A stretch of 42,919 nt of DNA, taken from contig JAKMCX010000224.1 in assembly GCA_022428285.1 (NCBI GenBank), forward strand, positions 1-42,919, in the 5' to 3' direction. How positions within the stretch are numbered: position 1 is the first letter of the stretch; each line of letters begins with the position of its first letter. Of the stretch, positions 35,919-42,919 are shown piece after piece. A model generated the notes under the pieces. It was not told the DNA's origin. It saw only the letters and a program-made list of their open reading frames with translations, and ran no database searches. The position numbers and the translations under genes were made by a program. The DNA is from Flavobacteriales bacterium. GTDB lineage: Bacteria > Bacteroidota > Bacteroidia > Flavobacteriales_D > Sanyastnellaceae.

Positions 35919-36961
35919 ATCGCCTCGTCTTTCCCGTTGTGGCCATCGTGCTCATAGCCATTGGTGCCTACACGGCGTTTTCGCCTGAGTCGGGCAGCCT
36001 CGATGCCGACACAAGCACCCATTTTGCGGTCACCGATACGGCGGCGGTCGTCAAGATTCGCATAGCCGACAACAATGGACAGGTGGCTGTCGTGAAAAGG
36101 GTGCCCGATCATCCATTGGGACTCTGGACTTTAAATGACCGTTACCCTGCGCGCAAGGACGCCACGGACCTGCTGCTCAAAACGTTCAAGCGAATCTCAG
36201 TGCGTCAACCTGTACGGGCTTCCGCCAAAGCTGGAGTGCTCAAGATGATGGCTTCTGCCGGCAAGCGGGTCGACATTTTCACCGAAGACAGCAGCACCCC
36301 TGTCAAAACCTGGTTTATCGGAACCCCAACCCAAAGCCACACCGGCACCCATATGCTCTTGGAATTGCCGGGGTCGGGCAGGGCAGAGACGCCTTATGTC
36401 ACCCATATAGAAGGGTTTACAGGATTCTTGTCCACGCGGTTTTTTACAGACGAAACCGAATGGCGGTACACCGGTGTCTATGAATCCACCGCCGATGAAA
36501 TTGCCACCATCACGGCCGTTCCACTGGATGACGTTGGCTCATCTGCAACCCTGAAGTGGGACGAACAAGGCGATCAAGTCATCGCCGAGCTCAATGGCCA
36601 GCGGCTGGCACTGCCTCAACCCATGCTCCGGGACCAGTGGCTCCGTTTCAAAAAAGTCCATGTGGAGACCTGGAACAGCCACCTCAGTCCAGAAGCCCAA
36701 GACAGCCTCCGAGACAGCGCTCTGGCATGGCAACTGAAAGTCAACTACAAGGATGGCCGCGAAGTCAACCTCGATTTGCATTGGAAGGCGCCCATCATGG
36801 AGGAATACGACACCGATGGCCGCCTCTTGCCGCATGACGGAAGCCGAATGTATGCGGTCCACAAAGGCGAATGCGCCTTGGTTCAAACCTTTGTTTTTAA
36901 CCCCATTCTGGACTTTTGGCGCTCGCTGCCCCAGATGGGAATTCAATCCTCGAATTCATGA
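35915..36961 (+). CDS. DUF4340-like periplasmic protein
   Basis: A 348-aa protein from the ATG at 35915 (ATGA overlap with gldG). One N-terminal membrane helix (RLVFPVVAIVLIAIGAYTAF) precedes a periplasmic part with DTAAVVKIRI, WTLNDRYPARKDATDLLLKT and WFIGTPTQSHTGTHMLLELP, which resembles DUF4340 proteins encoded after GldG-like ABC genes in many bacteria. A role with GldFG is inferred from position. Its last bases overlap the thiolase start (ATGA). Confidence 0.82.
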   Translation: MNRLVFPVVAIVLIAIGAYTAFSPESGSLDADTSTHFAVTDTAAVVKIRIADNNGQVAVVKRVPDHPLGLWTLNDRYPARKDATDLLLKTFKRISVRQPVRASAKAGVLKMMASAGKRVDIFTEDSSTPVKTWFIGTPTQSHTGTHMLLELPGSGRAETPYVTHIEGFTGFLSTRFFTDETEWRYTGVYESTADEIATITAVPLDDVGSSATLKWDEQGDQVIAELNGQRLALPQPMLRDQWLRFKKVHVETWNSHLSPEAQDSLRDSALAWQLKVNYKDGREVNLDLHWKAPIMEEYDTDGRLLPHDGSRMYAVHKGECALVQTFVFNPILDFWRSLPQMGIQSSNS

Positions 36962-38172
36962 ACGCTTTTCTGATCGATGGCATCCGAACCCCCATCGGAA
37001 AGTTTGGTGGAACCCTTGGTCCCATCAGGGCAGACGACTTGGCCGCCCATGCCATTCGATCATTGATGGAGCGCCACGCATCGCTTGATCCTGCTCAAGT
37101 CGATGACGTCCTGATGGGCTGCGCCAACCAGGCCGGCGAAGACAACAGAAATGTCGCCCGCATGGCCCTGCTATTGGCAGGCTTGCCCCACACCGTACCC
37201 GGTGAAACCATCAACAGATTGTGCGCTTCGGGAATGGCCGCTGCAGTCCATGCGGCCCGTGCGGTGCACATGGGAGACGCGCATTTGATGATCGCTGGCG
37301 GCGTTGAACACATGACCCGAGGCCCTTGGGTCATGAGCAAAGCCAGCACTGCATTTGGACGCGATTCTCAAATGCACGACACCAGTTTTGGCTGGCGGTT
37401 CATCAACCCCAAACTGGATGCCGTCTACGGCACAGAAGGCATGGGGACGACCGCAGAAAACCTCGTGGACCTCTATGGAATCAGCAGGGAGGACCAAGAC
37501 CGCTTTGCGGCATGGTCTCAGCAAAAAGCACAGGCCGCAAAAGACGCTGGATTCCTCTCAAAAGAAATTGCTCCCGTTCACATTCCACGCCGCAAGCAAG
37601 ACGACCTCGTATTCTCCGAAGACGAGTTTATCAGAGCAGGCACCACTGCAGAGGTCTTGTCCAAACTCAGGCCTGCCTTCCGAAAAGAAGGAGGCTCTGT
37701 GACGGCCGGAAACAGCAGCGGACTCAACGATGGCGCATGCGCCTTGATGCTGGCCAGCGAAATGGGGATTTCACAAAATGGGTTCGAACCACTGGCCCGA
37801 TTCGTGTCGAGCGCAGTGGTAGGGGTGGAGCCCCGCATCATGGGAATCGGCCCTGTGGACGCATCCAAAAAGGCGTTGCAACGGGCCGGGCTCCTCCTGG
37901 ATCAAATGGACCACATCGAACTCAACGAGGCCTTTGCGGCCCAAGCTCTGGCATGTACCCGTGCCCTGGGGCTTTCCGACGATGATCCGCGCATCAATCC
38001 ACAAGGCGGAGCCATCGCCATAGGCCACCCACTGGGCATGACGGGCGCACGGTTGCTCCTCACTGCAGCACGACAACTGCAAAAATCTGGCGGCAAATAT
38101 GCCTTGGTCACCCTATGCATTGGAGTAGGACAGGGCTATGCGACCATCTTAGAGAACCCCAACGCGGCATGA
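36958..38172 (+). CDS. paaJ: Thiolase, 3-oxoadipyl-CoA / 3-oxo-5,6-didehydrosuberyl-CoA type (PaaJ/PcaF)
   Basis: A 404-aa acyl-CoA thiolase. The nucleophile C89 lies in TINRLCASGM; the C-terminal pair is His in GGAIAIGHPLGMTGARLL and Cys in TLCIGVGQG. The segments DDVLMGCANQAGEDNRNVARMALLLAGLP and FGWRFINPKLDAVYGTEGMG-TAEN match PcaF/PaaJ more closely than FadA or AtoB. Such enzymes finish beta-ketoadipate or phenylacetate breakdown by releasing acetyl-CoA. The next gene is PaaY, supporting a phenylacetate link, but no other paa gene is seen. A general beta-oxidation role cannot be excluded. Confidence 0.88.
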   Translation: MNAFLIDGIRTPIGKFGGTLGPIRADDLAAHAIRSLMERHASLDPAQVDDVLMGCANQAGEDNRNVARMALLLAGLPHTVPGETINRLCASGMAAAVHAARAVHMGDAHLMIAGGVEHMTRGPWVMSKASTAFGRDSQMHDTSFGWRFINPKLDAVYGTEGMGTTAENLVDLYGISREDQDRFAAWSQQKAQAAKDAGFLSKEIAPVHIPRRKQDDLVFSEDEFIRAGTTAEVLSKLRPAFRKEGGSVTAGNSSGLNDGACALMLASEMGISQNGFEPLARFVSSAVVGVEPRIMGIGPVDASKKALQRAGLLLDQMDHIELNEAFAAQALACTRALGLSDDDPRINPQGGAIAIGHPLGMTGARLLLTAARQLQKSGGKYALVTLCIGVGQGYATILENPNAA

Positions 38173-38768
38173 TCCAGTCCTTCAAAGGCATGATCCCCGT
38201 GGTTCACCCTACCGCATTTGTCCATCCCCAAGCGGTAGTGATGGGGCATGTCACCATCGGGGCACATTGCTTCATAGGAGCAGGAGCCGTTCTCCGAGGG
38301 GATTGGGGGCGGATTGAACTGGCCGATGGATGCAATGTTCAAGAGAATTGCGTCGTTCACATGTTTCCCGGCACCACAGTGCGCCTCGAAAAGGGCGCCC
38401 ACGTGGGGCACGGAGCCGTCATTCATGGAGGCCACTTGGGTGCTCAATGTCTGATTGGCATGAATGCTGTGGTCATGGACGACGTCCGCATAGGAGAGGG
38501 GTGTATCGTAGGGGCGCTGTCATTTGTCAAAGCGGGCAGCACTTGGCCTGAACGCCGCATCATAGCAGGAAACCCTGCCCAAGACATTGGCCCTGTTTCC
38601 GATGCCATGCACGCCCACAAAGTAGAAGGCACCAGCATCTACCAAGGCCTTCCAGATGATTGCCACAGCGCTTTGAAAGAAACAGAGCCGTTGACAGAAG
38701 TTCCGGAAAACCGACCTGAGGAATTTCCCACGTTCGAGACCTGGCAACAACGCAGAAAACGCGGCTAA
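38169..38768 (+). CDS. paaY: PaaY-type gamma-carbonic-anhydrase-fold protein
   Basis: A 199-aa left-handed beta-helix of the gamma-carbonic anhydrase family with hexapeptide repeats. Signatures: RGDWGRI (43-49) and metal-ligand histidines H64 (VVHMFPG), H81 and H86 (GHGAVIHGG). The C-terminal extension (HKVEGTSIYQ ... CHSALKETEPLTEVPENRP) matches E. coli PaaY, a thioesterase in phenylacetate catabolism, beyond the shared fold. The ATG overlaps the thiolase stop. Confidence 0.88.
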   Translation: MIQSFKGMIPVVHPTAFVHPQAVVMGHVTIGAHCFIGAGAVLRGDWGRIELADGCNVQENCVVHMFPGTTVRLEKGAHVGHGAVIHGGHLGAQCLIGMNAVVMDDVRIGEGCIVGALSFVKAGSTWPERRIIAGNPAQDIGPVSDAMHAHKVEGTSIYQGLPDDCHSALKETEPLTEVPENRPEEFPTFETWQQRRKRG

Positions 38769-38777
38769 ATCATCGCC

Positions 38778-39512
38778 ATGGCCAAAGGCCCTTTTCACTT
38801 CAAAACATTCACCGTCGGTCAAGACGGTGCCGCCATGAAAGTGGGGACCGATGGCATTGTATTGGGGTGTTGGACCCCCATTGAAGGCGCCTGCAAGGTG
38901 CTCGACATCGGTGCAGGAAACGGTTATGTCGGGATCATGCTGCTACAGCGCATGCGACCAGACGGAGCGCTCTTTGGAGTAGAACTTGAGCCCAATGCCG
39001 CTGCGCAGTGTGCTGAGAACTACCTCAACCAGCCGTTTCCTGCGCACACCAGCGCTTGGCATGGCGCCATTCAAGACACGCCCCAAGCCCATCCAGAATG
39101 GCAGGAGGCCTTTGACCTCATAGTGTCCAACCCTCCGTTCTTTAAGAGCAAACCCAAATCCCTCAACGCGGCCCGCAACCTGGCCCGCCACGACGACACC
39201 CTGCCCATGGGGGATTTGGTCAAGGCGGCTTCTAAATTGCTCAAAACAGGAGGGAGGCTCTGCACCATTTGGCCATCAGACCGACTGGAGGAGTGGAACC
39301 AATGGGCCGCAGGCTATGGATTCGCGATCAAGCAAACCATAGACGTTCACACCATGAGGCATTTGCCAGCCAAACGGGTGCTTTCGGAATGGATCAAAAC
39401 AGAAGCTGGCGTCACCACAACATATGGCACACTCACGCTTGAAGGCAAGGCTACGCTTGACTTTACCGAAGAGTATCTGAACATCGTGCGTCCCTACCTG
39501 AAAGGGACTTGA
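38778..39512 (+). CDS. trmN6: tRNA1(Val) (adenine(37)-N6)-methyltransferase TrmN6
   Basis: A 244-aa class I SAM-dependent methyltransferase. It begins with the family segment GPFHFKTFTVGQDGAAMKVGTDGIVLG, has motif I LDIGAGNGYVGI (42-53) and the N6-adenine motif NPPF at 118-121, followed by FKSKPKSLNAARNLARHDD. The pattern fits YfiC/TrmN6. It lies 9 nt after paaY at the end of the plus-strand run. Confidence 0.93.
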   Translation: MAKGPFHFKTFTVGQDGAAMKVGTDGIVLGCWTPIEGACKVLDIGAGNGYVGIMLLQRMRPDGALFGVELEPNAAAQCAENYLNQPFPAHTSAWHGAIQDTPQAHPEWQEAFDLIVSNPPFFKSKPKSLNAARNLARHDDTLPMGDLVKAASKLLKTGGRLCTIWPSDRLEEWNQWAAGYGFAIKQTIDVHTMRHLPAKRVLSEWIKTEAGVTTTYGTLTLEGKATLDFTEEYLNIVRPYLKGT

Positions 39513-39520
39513 GGCTTGAA

Positions 39521-39907
39521 TCAGCCGCCTAGAACGCGCTTGAGGTCGCCGAGTTGCTTGGTCCACAAAAGCTTGGCCTCCTCAATCTCGTCGTCTTCTG
39601 CAAAGTCGGTCACCAACAGTGCAGTATCACCGGTCAATGGATCGATTTTGATTCTCATTTCAAAAAAGGACTTTTCGCCTTCTTCTTCATGCTCCATCCA
39701 ACGGTACTTCACAAACTCTTCTCTCTTTTGAGAAATCAAGCGTGCAGACTCCTCTGAACCATCCCAGAAAAAAGTGAACACGTCTTTCTTGATGTTCACG
39801 TCATCCGCAAACCATTCTGAAAGGCCACTTGGATTGTTGAGTCGACTAAAAATCGAACCCTTGCTCGCCTGAATCGGCACCTCTACTTGAAATTCAACAA
39901 GGTCCAT
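39521..39907 (-). CDS. START-like domain protein
   Basis: A 128-aa small protein from the ATG at 39907 (the frame extends to a TTG at 39928). The N-terminal MDLVEFQVEVPIQASKGSIF and the LSEWFADDVN and FTFFWDGSEESARL segments resemble the START-like/AHSA1 hydrophobic-pocket proteins common in Bacteroidota. No catalytic residues are evident; ligand unknown. It is convergent with trmN6 (8-nt gap) and divergent from tRNA-Met. Confidence 0.8.
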   Translation of the reverse strand: MDLVEFQVEVPIQASKGSIFSRLNNPSGLSEWFADDVNIKKDVFTFFWDGSEESARLISQKREEFVKYRWMEHEEEGEKSFFEMRIKIDPLTGDTALLVTDFAEDDEIEEAKLLWTKQLGDLKRVLGG

Positions 39908-39977
39908 GCTTAAACTGGAATGCCGCAAAGATACAATTGCGCAGGGGCTGAATCCCTATGCAGTATGTCAAGATTCA

Positions 39978-39993
39978 CAAAAACGCGTTTTTG
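39978..39993. promoter_or_regulatory. 16-bp perfect palindrome in the START-like/tRNA intergenic region
   Basis: CAAAAACGCGTTTTTG is a perfect 16-bp palindrome. Its last three bases (TTG, 39991-39993) are also the best -33 candidate for the tRNA promoter. GATTC flanks it on both sides as a direct repeat. It could be an operator, but no binding data exist. Confidence 0.35.
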
Positions 39994-40017
39994 GATTCAT
40001 CCTTCTTGCTACATTTG
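39991..40017 (+). promoter_or_regulatory. Bacteroidota-type promoter for tRNA-Met
   Basis: TTG at 39991-39993 (-33 candidate) and TACATTTG at 40010-40017, a perfect TAnnTTTG -7 box, 16 nt apart. The spacing fits the Bacteroidota sigma factor. The mature tRNA starts at 40047, leaving a leader of roughly 20-25 nt to be removed by RNase P. Confidence 0.7.
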
Positions 40018-40046
40018 CCGCCCGTTTCCGATGCAAGGATTCAAAC

Positions 40047-40120
40047 GGCGAGGTAGCTCAGCTGGTTAGAGCGCAGGATTCATAATCCTGAGGTCGAGAG
40101 TTCAAGTCTCTCTCTCGCTA
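40047..40120 (+). tRNA. tRNA-Met (CAT), elongator type
   Basis: A 74-nt cloverleaf: acceptor GGCGAGG with TCTCGCT (two G-U pairs), D-arm GCTC/GAGC, anticodon stem CAGGA/TCCTG with loop TTCATAA and anticodon CAT at 40081-40083, T-arm GAGAG-TTCAAGT-CTCTC, discriminator A. CCA is not encoded; the following bases are CAC. The sequence resembles elongator tRNA-Met. Initiator features (C1-A72, GGG/CCC anticodon stem) are absent. tRNA-Ile2 with a lysidine-modified CAT cannot be excluded from sequence alone. Confidence 0.95.
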
Positions 40121-40126
40121 CACAAG

Positions 40127-40153
40127 AAAAGCCCGGTCCATCCGGGCTTTTTT
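40127..40153 (+). terminator. Rho-independent terminator after tRNA-Met
   Basis: Stem AAAAGCCCGG (40127-40136) pairs with CCGGGCTTTT (40142-40151) around a 5-nt loop, followed by a T-run to 40153. It lies 6 nt after the tRNA 3' end. Confidence 0.9.
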
Positions 40154-40176
40154 ATGTCCATAAACGCCTGTCCTAA

Positions 40177-40249
40177 TAGACTAAAGATTATTATTAGTAG
40201 ACCAAAGGCATTAATATGGGGTTAAGTCGTTATCTTTATTGGCTTAACC
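40177..40249 (+). promoter_or_regulatory. Repeats upstream of the Cys-rich protein gene
   Basis: Two near-identical 10-mers, TAGACTAAAG (40177-40186) and TAGACCAAAG (40198-40207), start 21 nt apart, about two helical turns. Further down, GGTTAAG (40220-40226) and CTTAACC (40243-40249) form a 7-bp inverted repeat that encloses TATCTTTA (40231-40238), a one-mismatch -7 box. The ATG follows at 40256. The layout suggests a regulated promoter; no regulator is identified. Confidence 0.4.
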
Positions 40250-40255
40250 GATCTC

Positions 40256-42712
40256 ATGCGTTTCTTCTTGCTGTCCCTTTTCCTTTTGATGGGTTTGAAC
40301 CACGCACTGGCACAATGCTCAGACGTCTCAGCCTGCAATTACGACCCCAGCAACACCGGAGGTGGGAGCTCCTCGGCTTGTGTTACCATTGAGACCCATG
40401 TGGTCCACGATTCAGGCGAACTCAATGGCATGACCACCTACAGGGTCTATGTCAATTTGCCAGAATCCGATAATTTCCTTTCCGCCATTAGCACCATCCT
40501 CATGGGCTGCACCGACAACAGCGCATGCAATTATGCACCGGCAGCCACCTATGACGACGGTTCATGCGAATTCACCAGCTGTCCTCCCGGATCGCCCCAG
40601 GCAGACGAAGATGCCACGCCCTCAACCATTCGCATCACCTCCACCACTTCTTTCTACCAGAGCGAAGTAGGAAGCTCCACCGCCGATGGTGTCATGAGCA
40701 GTTTGTTCGGGTTTTTCCCCACTTTGGTCTATGACAGTTGGGTCACCATCGGGCATGCTCCAGAAGACGGCACCCCAGGCGCGACCGTGAGCACCATTGC
40801 CAGTCCAAGCCAGAATTGGGTGGCCAATTTTGAAGCGGGAGACGACCTCATCATGGACGACCTCATTGGTGGACTCTGGTACATTTTCAACGATGGCAAC
40901 GACCAAGGCGTGCCCGATGAAAACGGCAAAGTGCTCATTGCACAACTCACCACTGATGGCACCGTGGGCGTTGAAATTTCGGGCCAATATTTCCCTGATT
41001 TTGGAACAGGTGCCAATGGCGAAGCAGACGGAACGTCGAGCTCCTTGTTTGTCAGCGACATCAGCACGCCATGTCCAAACGATCCAAATGCCGGCTGTGA
41101 GTACGCCGAAAGTGGACTCGATTGTAACGGCGATTGCCTCAACGATTCGGACTCCGATGGCGTTTGCGACGAGAACGATCCTTGTATTGGAGATTATGAC
41201 GTGTGCAACATTTGCAATGGCCCTGGAGAAATCTACGAATGTGGCTGCGCAGACATCCCTGCTGGAGACTGCGACTGCAACGGCAACCAATTGGACGCCC
41301 TACAAGTATGCGGAGGTGATTGTGCTGCAGATGCAGACGGCGACGGCATTTGTGACAACGTGGACCCCTGCGTTGGCGCCTTGGATGCCTGTGGCATTTG
41401 CAATGGGCCAGGGGCCATTTATGACTGTGGTTGCTCAGATTACCCCGATGGGGATTGCGACTGCAATGGAAACCAAGCCGATGCCCTTGGCACATGCGGA
41501 GGAACCTGTGAAGCAGATGCAGACAGCGATGGCCTGTGCGATGACACCGACCCCTGCATTGGGAGCTATGATGCCCTGGGCGTATGCAACGGAAGCTGCG
41601 CAGCCGATGACGACAACGATGACATCTGCGACGACACCGATCCCTGCGTCGGCCAATATGACGCTTTGGGCATTTGCAATGGAGATTGCCCCTCTGACCT
41701 CGACGGTGACAACGTCTGCGACAATGCAGAAATCCCCGGATGCACCGATGAGGATGCCTGCAACTACAACGAAGAAGCCACCGACGAAGATGGCAGCTGT
41801 GCGGAGCTAGATGCCATTGGAAACTGCGGAGGAACCTGCACAACCGACAGCGATGAAGATGGGGTATGTGATGATGTGGACCCCTGCATTGGCAGTTATG
41901 ATGAATGTGGAATTTGCAATGGACCAGGGTCCATTTATGACTGCGGTTGTTCGGATATCCCCGCAGGCGACTGCGACTGCGAAGGCAACGTAGCAGACGT
42001 GGTTGGCCAGTGCGGAGGAACTTGCACCGAAGATGCCGACAGTGATGGCATCTGCGATGACATTGACGCATGTGTAGGCACCTTGGATGCTTGTGGCATT
42101 TGCAACGGGCCGGGTCTGATTTATCAATGCGGGTGCACCAACATTCCCGAAGGCGATTGTGATTGCAACGGCAACCAAACCGATGCCATTGGCGTCTGCG
42201 GAGGTGACTGTACCGAGGACCTCAACAACAATGGCATCTGCGATGACCATGAAGACCTGTTGGACAACGAAGGTTGCACAGACAGCAGCGCTTGCAACTA
42301 CTCTAACTGTGCCACAACCGACGATGGCAGCTGCCTCTACGATGACGCCCTCGGCGTCTGCGGCGGTGACTGCTCAGCCGATACCGATGGAGACGGCATC
42401 TGCGACGACGCCGAAGTCGAAGGGTGCACCAACTCCTTTGCGTGCAACTACGATCCCGCCGCTACAGACGACAACGGTTCCTGCCTCACCGCTGATGTCC
42501 TCGGAGATTGCGGAGGAGCCTGCACGGCTGACGCCGATGGCGACGGCATCTGTGACGACGCAGACGACTGCGTCGGAAGCCTCGACGCCTGTGGCGTGTG
42601 CAACGGCCCTGGTGAAGTCTACGACTGCGGTTGCAGCGACATCCCAGCAGGCGACTGCGACTGCGCCGGAAACCAAACCGACGCCCTCGGCGTCTGCGGC
42701 GGTGACTGCTAG
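40256..42712 (+). CDS. Secreted Cys-rich GCTD/TSP3-like repeat protein, 3' end frameshifted or incomplete
   Basis: 818 aa are readable. A signal peptide (MRFFLLSLFLLMGLNHALA, cut before Q) is followed by two GCTD..ACNY..DGSC-type units. Next comes a ~170-aa domain without cysteines (about 120-285; ITSTTSFYQSEVGSSTADGV ... SLFVSDIST), then a long Cys/Asp-rich array. The array alternates TSP3-like Ca-binding stretches (DxDxDGICDDxDPCxG) with CGICNGPGxIYDCGCSDIPAG modules and further GCTD units. Such proteins are often T9SS cargo in marine Flavobacteriales, but no sorting tail is reached. The stop at 42710-42712 (TAG) results from loss of one C relative to the previous repeat copy (GACTGCTCAGCC versus GACTGCTAGCC). 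The real gene probably continued beyond the window. Confidence 0.85.
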   Translation: MRFFLLSLFLLMGLNHALAQCSDVSACNYDPSNTGGGSSSACVTIETHVVHDSGELNGMTTYRVYVNLPESDNFLSAISTILMGCTDNSACNYAPAATYDDGSCEFTSCPPGSPQADEDATPSTIRITSTTSFYQSEVGSSTADGVMSSLFGFFPTLVYDSWVTIGHAPEDGTPGATVSTIASPSQNWVANFEAGDDLIMDDLIGGLWYIFNDGNDQGVPDENGKVLIAQLTTDGTVGVEISGQYFPDFGTGANGEADGTSSSLFVSDISTPCPNDPNAGCEYAESGLDCNGDCLNDSDSDGVCDENDPCIGDYDVCNICNGPGEIYECGCADIPAGDCDCNGNQLDALQVCGGDCAADADGDGICDNVDPCVGALDACGICNGPGAIYDCGCSDYPDGDCDCNGNQADALGTCGGTCEADADSDGLCDDTDPCIGSYDALGVCNGSCAADDDNDDICDDTDPCVGQYDALGICNGDCPSDLDGDNVCDNAEIPGCTDEDACNYNEEATDEDGSCAELDAIGNCGGTCTTDSDEDGVCDDVDPCIGSYDECGICNGPGSIYDCGCSDIPAGDCDCEGNVADVVGQCGGTCTEDADSDGICDDIDACVGTLDACGICNGPGLIYQCGCTNIPEGDCDCNGNQTDAIGVCGGDCTEDLNNNGICDDHEDLLDNEGCTDSSACNYSNCATTDDGSCLYDDALGVCGGDCSADTDGDGICDDAEVEGCTNSFACNYDPAATDDNGSCLTADVLGDCGGACTADADGDGICDDADDCVGSLDACGVCNGPGEVYDCGCSDIPAGDCDCAGNQTDALGVCGGDC
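41205..42712 (+). repeat. Intragenic array of CNGPG/TSP3-like/GCTD modules
   Basis: Five CNGPG modules begin near 41210, 41395, 41911, 42098 and 42596, each encoding C-I/V-CNGPG...IYxCGC(S/A/T)DIPAGDCDC. Each is followed by a GVCGGDC/GGTC turn and a DxDGDGICDD Ca-binding stretch. GCTD..ACNY units interrupt at about 41740, 42275 and 42424. DNA identity between early copies is modest, but later copies (from about 42340) become nearly identical, suggesting recent duplication. Protein-coding in phase up to 42709. Confidence 0.85.
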
Positions 42713-42919
42713 CCGACACCGATGGCGGCGGCATCTGCGACGACGCCGAAGTCGAAGGGTGCACCAACTCCTTTGCGTGCAACTACGATCCCGCCGCTAC
42801 TGACGACAACGGGTCTTGCCTCAACGCTCATATACTCGTATGAAGCTGAGGACCATGCCCGTCTGATACCTATCGCTCCTGTATCTGTGACTAAGCAGAC
42901 GACTGCGTCGGAAGCGTCG
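42344..42919 (+). repeat. 336-bp direct repeat, second copy incomplete and decayed
   Basis: Unit 1 starts at 42344 and unit 2 at 42680 (gacgccctcggcgtc), a period of 336 nt. Up to 42825 the second copy differs from the first by about seven substitutions and one deleted C. From 42826 to 42895 it differs at 23 of 70 positions without any indel. From 42896 it is almost identical again. Unit 2 is cut by the window edge. Confidence 0.8.
42713..42919 (+). pseudogene. Out-of-frame, degraded continuation of the Cys-rich repeat gene
   Basis: If the missing C near 42709 is restored, the frame continues as ADTDGGGICDDAEVEGC, then CTNSFACNYDPAATDDNGSC, then turns into HILV and a stop, with further stops downstream. 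The decayed stretch aligns with the previous unit at a constant offset of 335. It could be a genuine pseudogene end or poor consensus at a contig end inside a tandem repeat; I favour the latter. Confidence 0.6.

Noticed and set aside
41139-42071. A 310-aa Arg/His/Cys-rich frame on the minus strand
   Set aside because: Antisense shadow of the Cys/Asp-rich repeat array; composition reflects complement of GAC/GAT/TGC codons.
41205-42712. Possible CRISPR or satellite array
   Set aside because: Repeats are in phase, encode conserved Cys/Asp protein modules and vary at third positions; spacers and short identical repeats are absent.

Overview
The window reads as chromosomal DNA of a Bacteroidota bacterium, most likely a marine Flavobacteriales member of the Cryomorphaceae/Schleiferiaceae kind. 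The reasons are: type IX secretion (T9SS) C-terminal sorting tails on several large secreted proteins; gldF and gldG gliding genes; SprB-like and FG-GAP/ASPIC repeat proteins; Bacteroidota-type TAnnTTTG promoter boxes; few Shine-Dalgarno sequences; and a Cys-rich protein mixing thrombospondin-type-3-like and GCTD..ACNY repeats. The family-level placement is inference. No transposase, integrase, CRISPR array or intact prophage is visible.

Layout. 1-470: tail of a Gly-rich protein and msrB. 603-5538 (minus strand): a six-gene run mtaB-lgt-suhB-ECF sigma factor-small membrane protein-Spy-like periplasmic protein. 5643-10550 (plus): a 949-aa T9SS FG-GAP/ASPIC protein, a strong terminator, then a five-heme cytochrome c that also ends in a T9SS tail. 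10571-15374 (minus): nfeD-SPFH-aldehyde dehydrogenase-aminoacyl-tRNA-protein transferase-exonuclease III. 15430-24958: three more FG-GAP/ASPIC/SprB-like surface proteins on the minus strand, interleaved with coaE, rpe (plus) and clpS. 25091-28087: a LytTR regulator with a receiver-like domain lacking its phospho-acceptor, a YopX-like orphan, and glnS. 28065-32180 (minus): cca-tsaC-purC-phoH with overlapping ends. 32270-39512 (plus): a tightly packed run SAM-hydroxide adenosyltransferase-ABM monooxygenase-gldF-gldG-DUF4340-like protein-PaaJ/PcaF-type thiolase-PaaY-trmN6, with several ATGA/GTGA stop-start overlaps. 39521-40153: a START-like protein (minus) and tRNA-Met with promoter and terminator. 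40256-end: a secreted Cys-rich repeat protein that runs into a frameshift and a degraded repeat copy at the window edge.

Themes. Surface and secretion: four large T9SS-type FG-GAP proteins, a T9SS cytochrome, gldFG and Lgt. tRNA and translation: MtaB, TsaC, TrmN6, Cca, GlnS, tRNA-Met. Targeted proteolysis: ClpS and an aminoacyl-tRNA-protein transferase. Envelope stress: ECF sigma operon, SPFH/NfeD. The most unusual items are the T9SS-exported multiheme cytochrome, the dispersed family of FG-GAP/ASPIC/SprB-like proteins with a TAATG junction between two paralogues, the LytTR protein with a pseudo-receiver, and the repeat protein at the right edge, whose last repeat looks like a frameshifted or badly assembled copy of the one before it.
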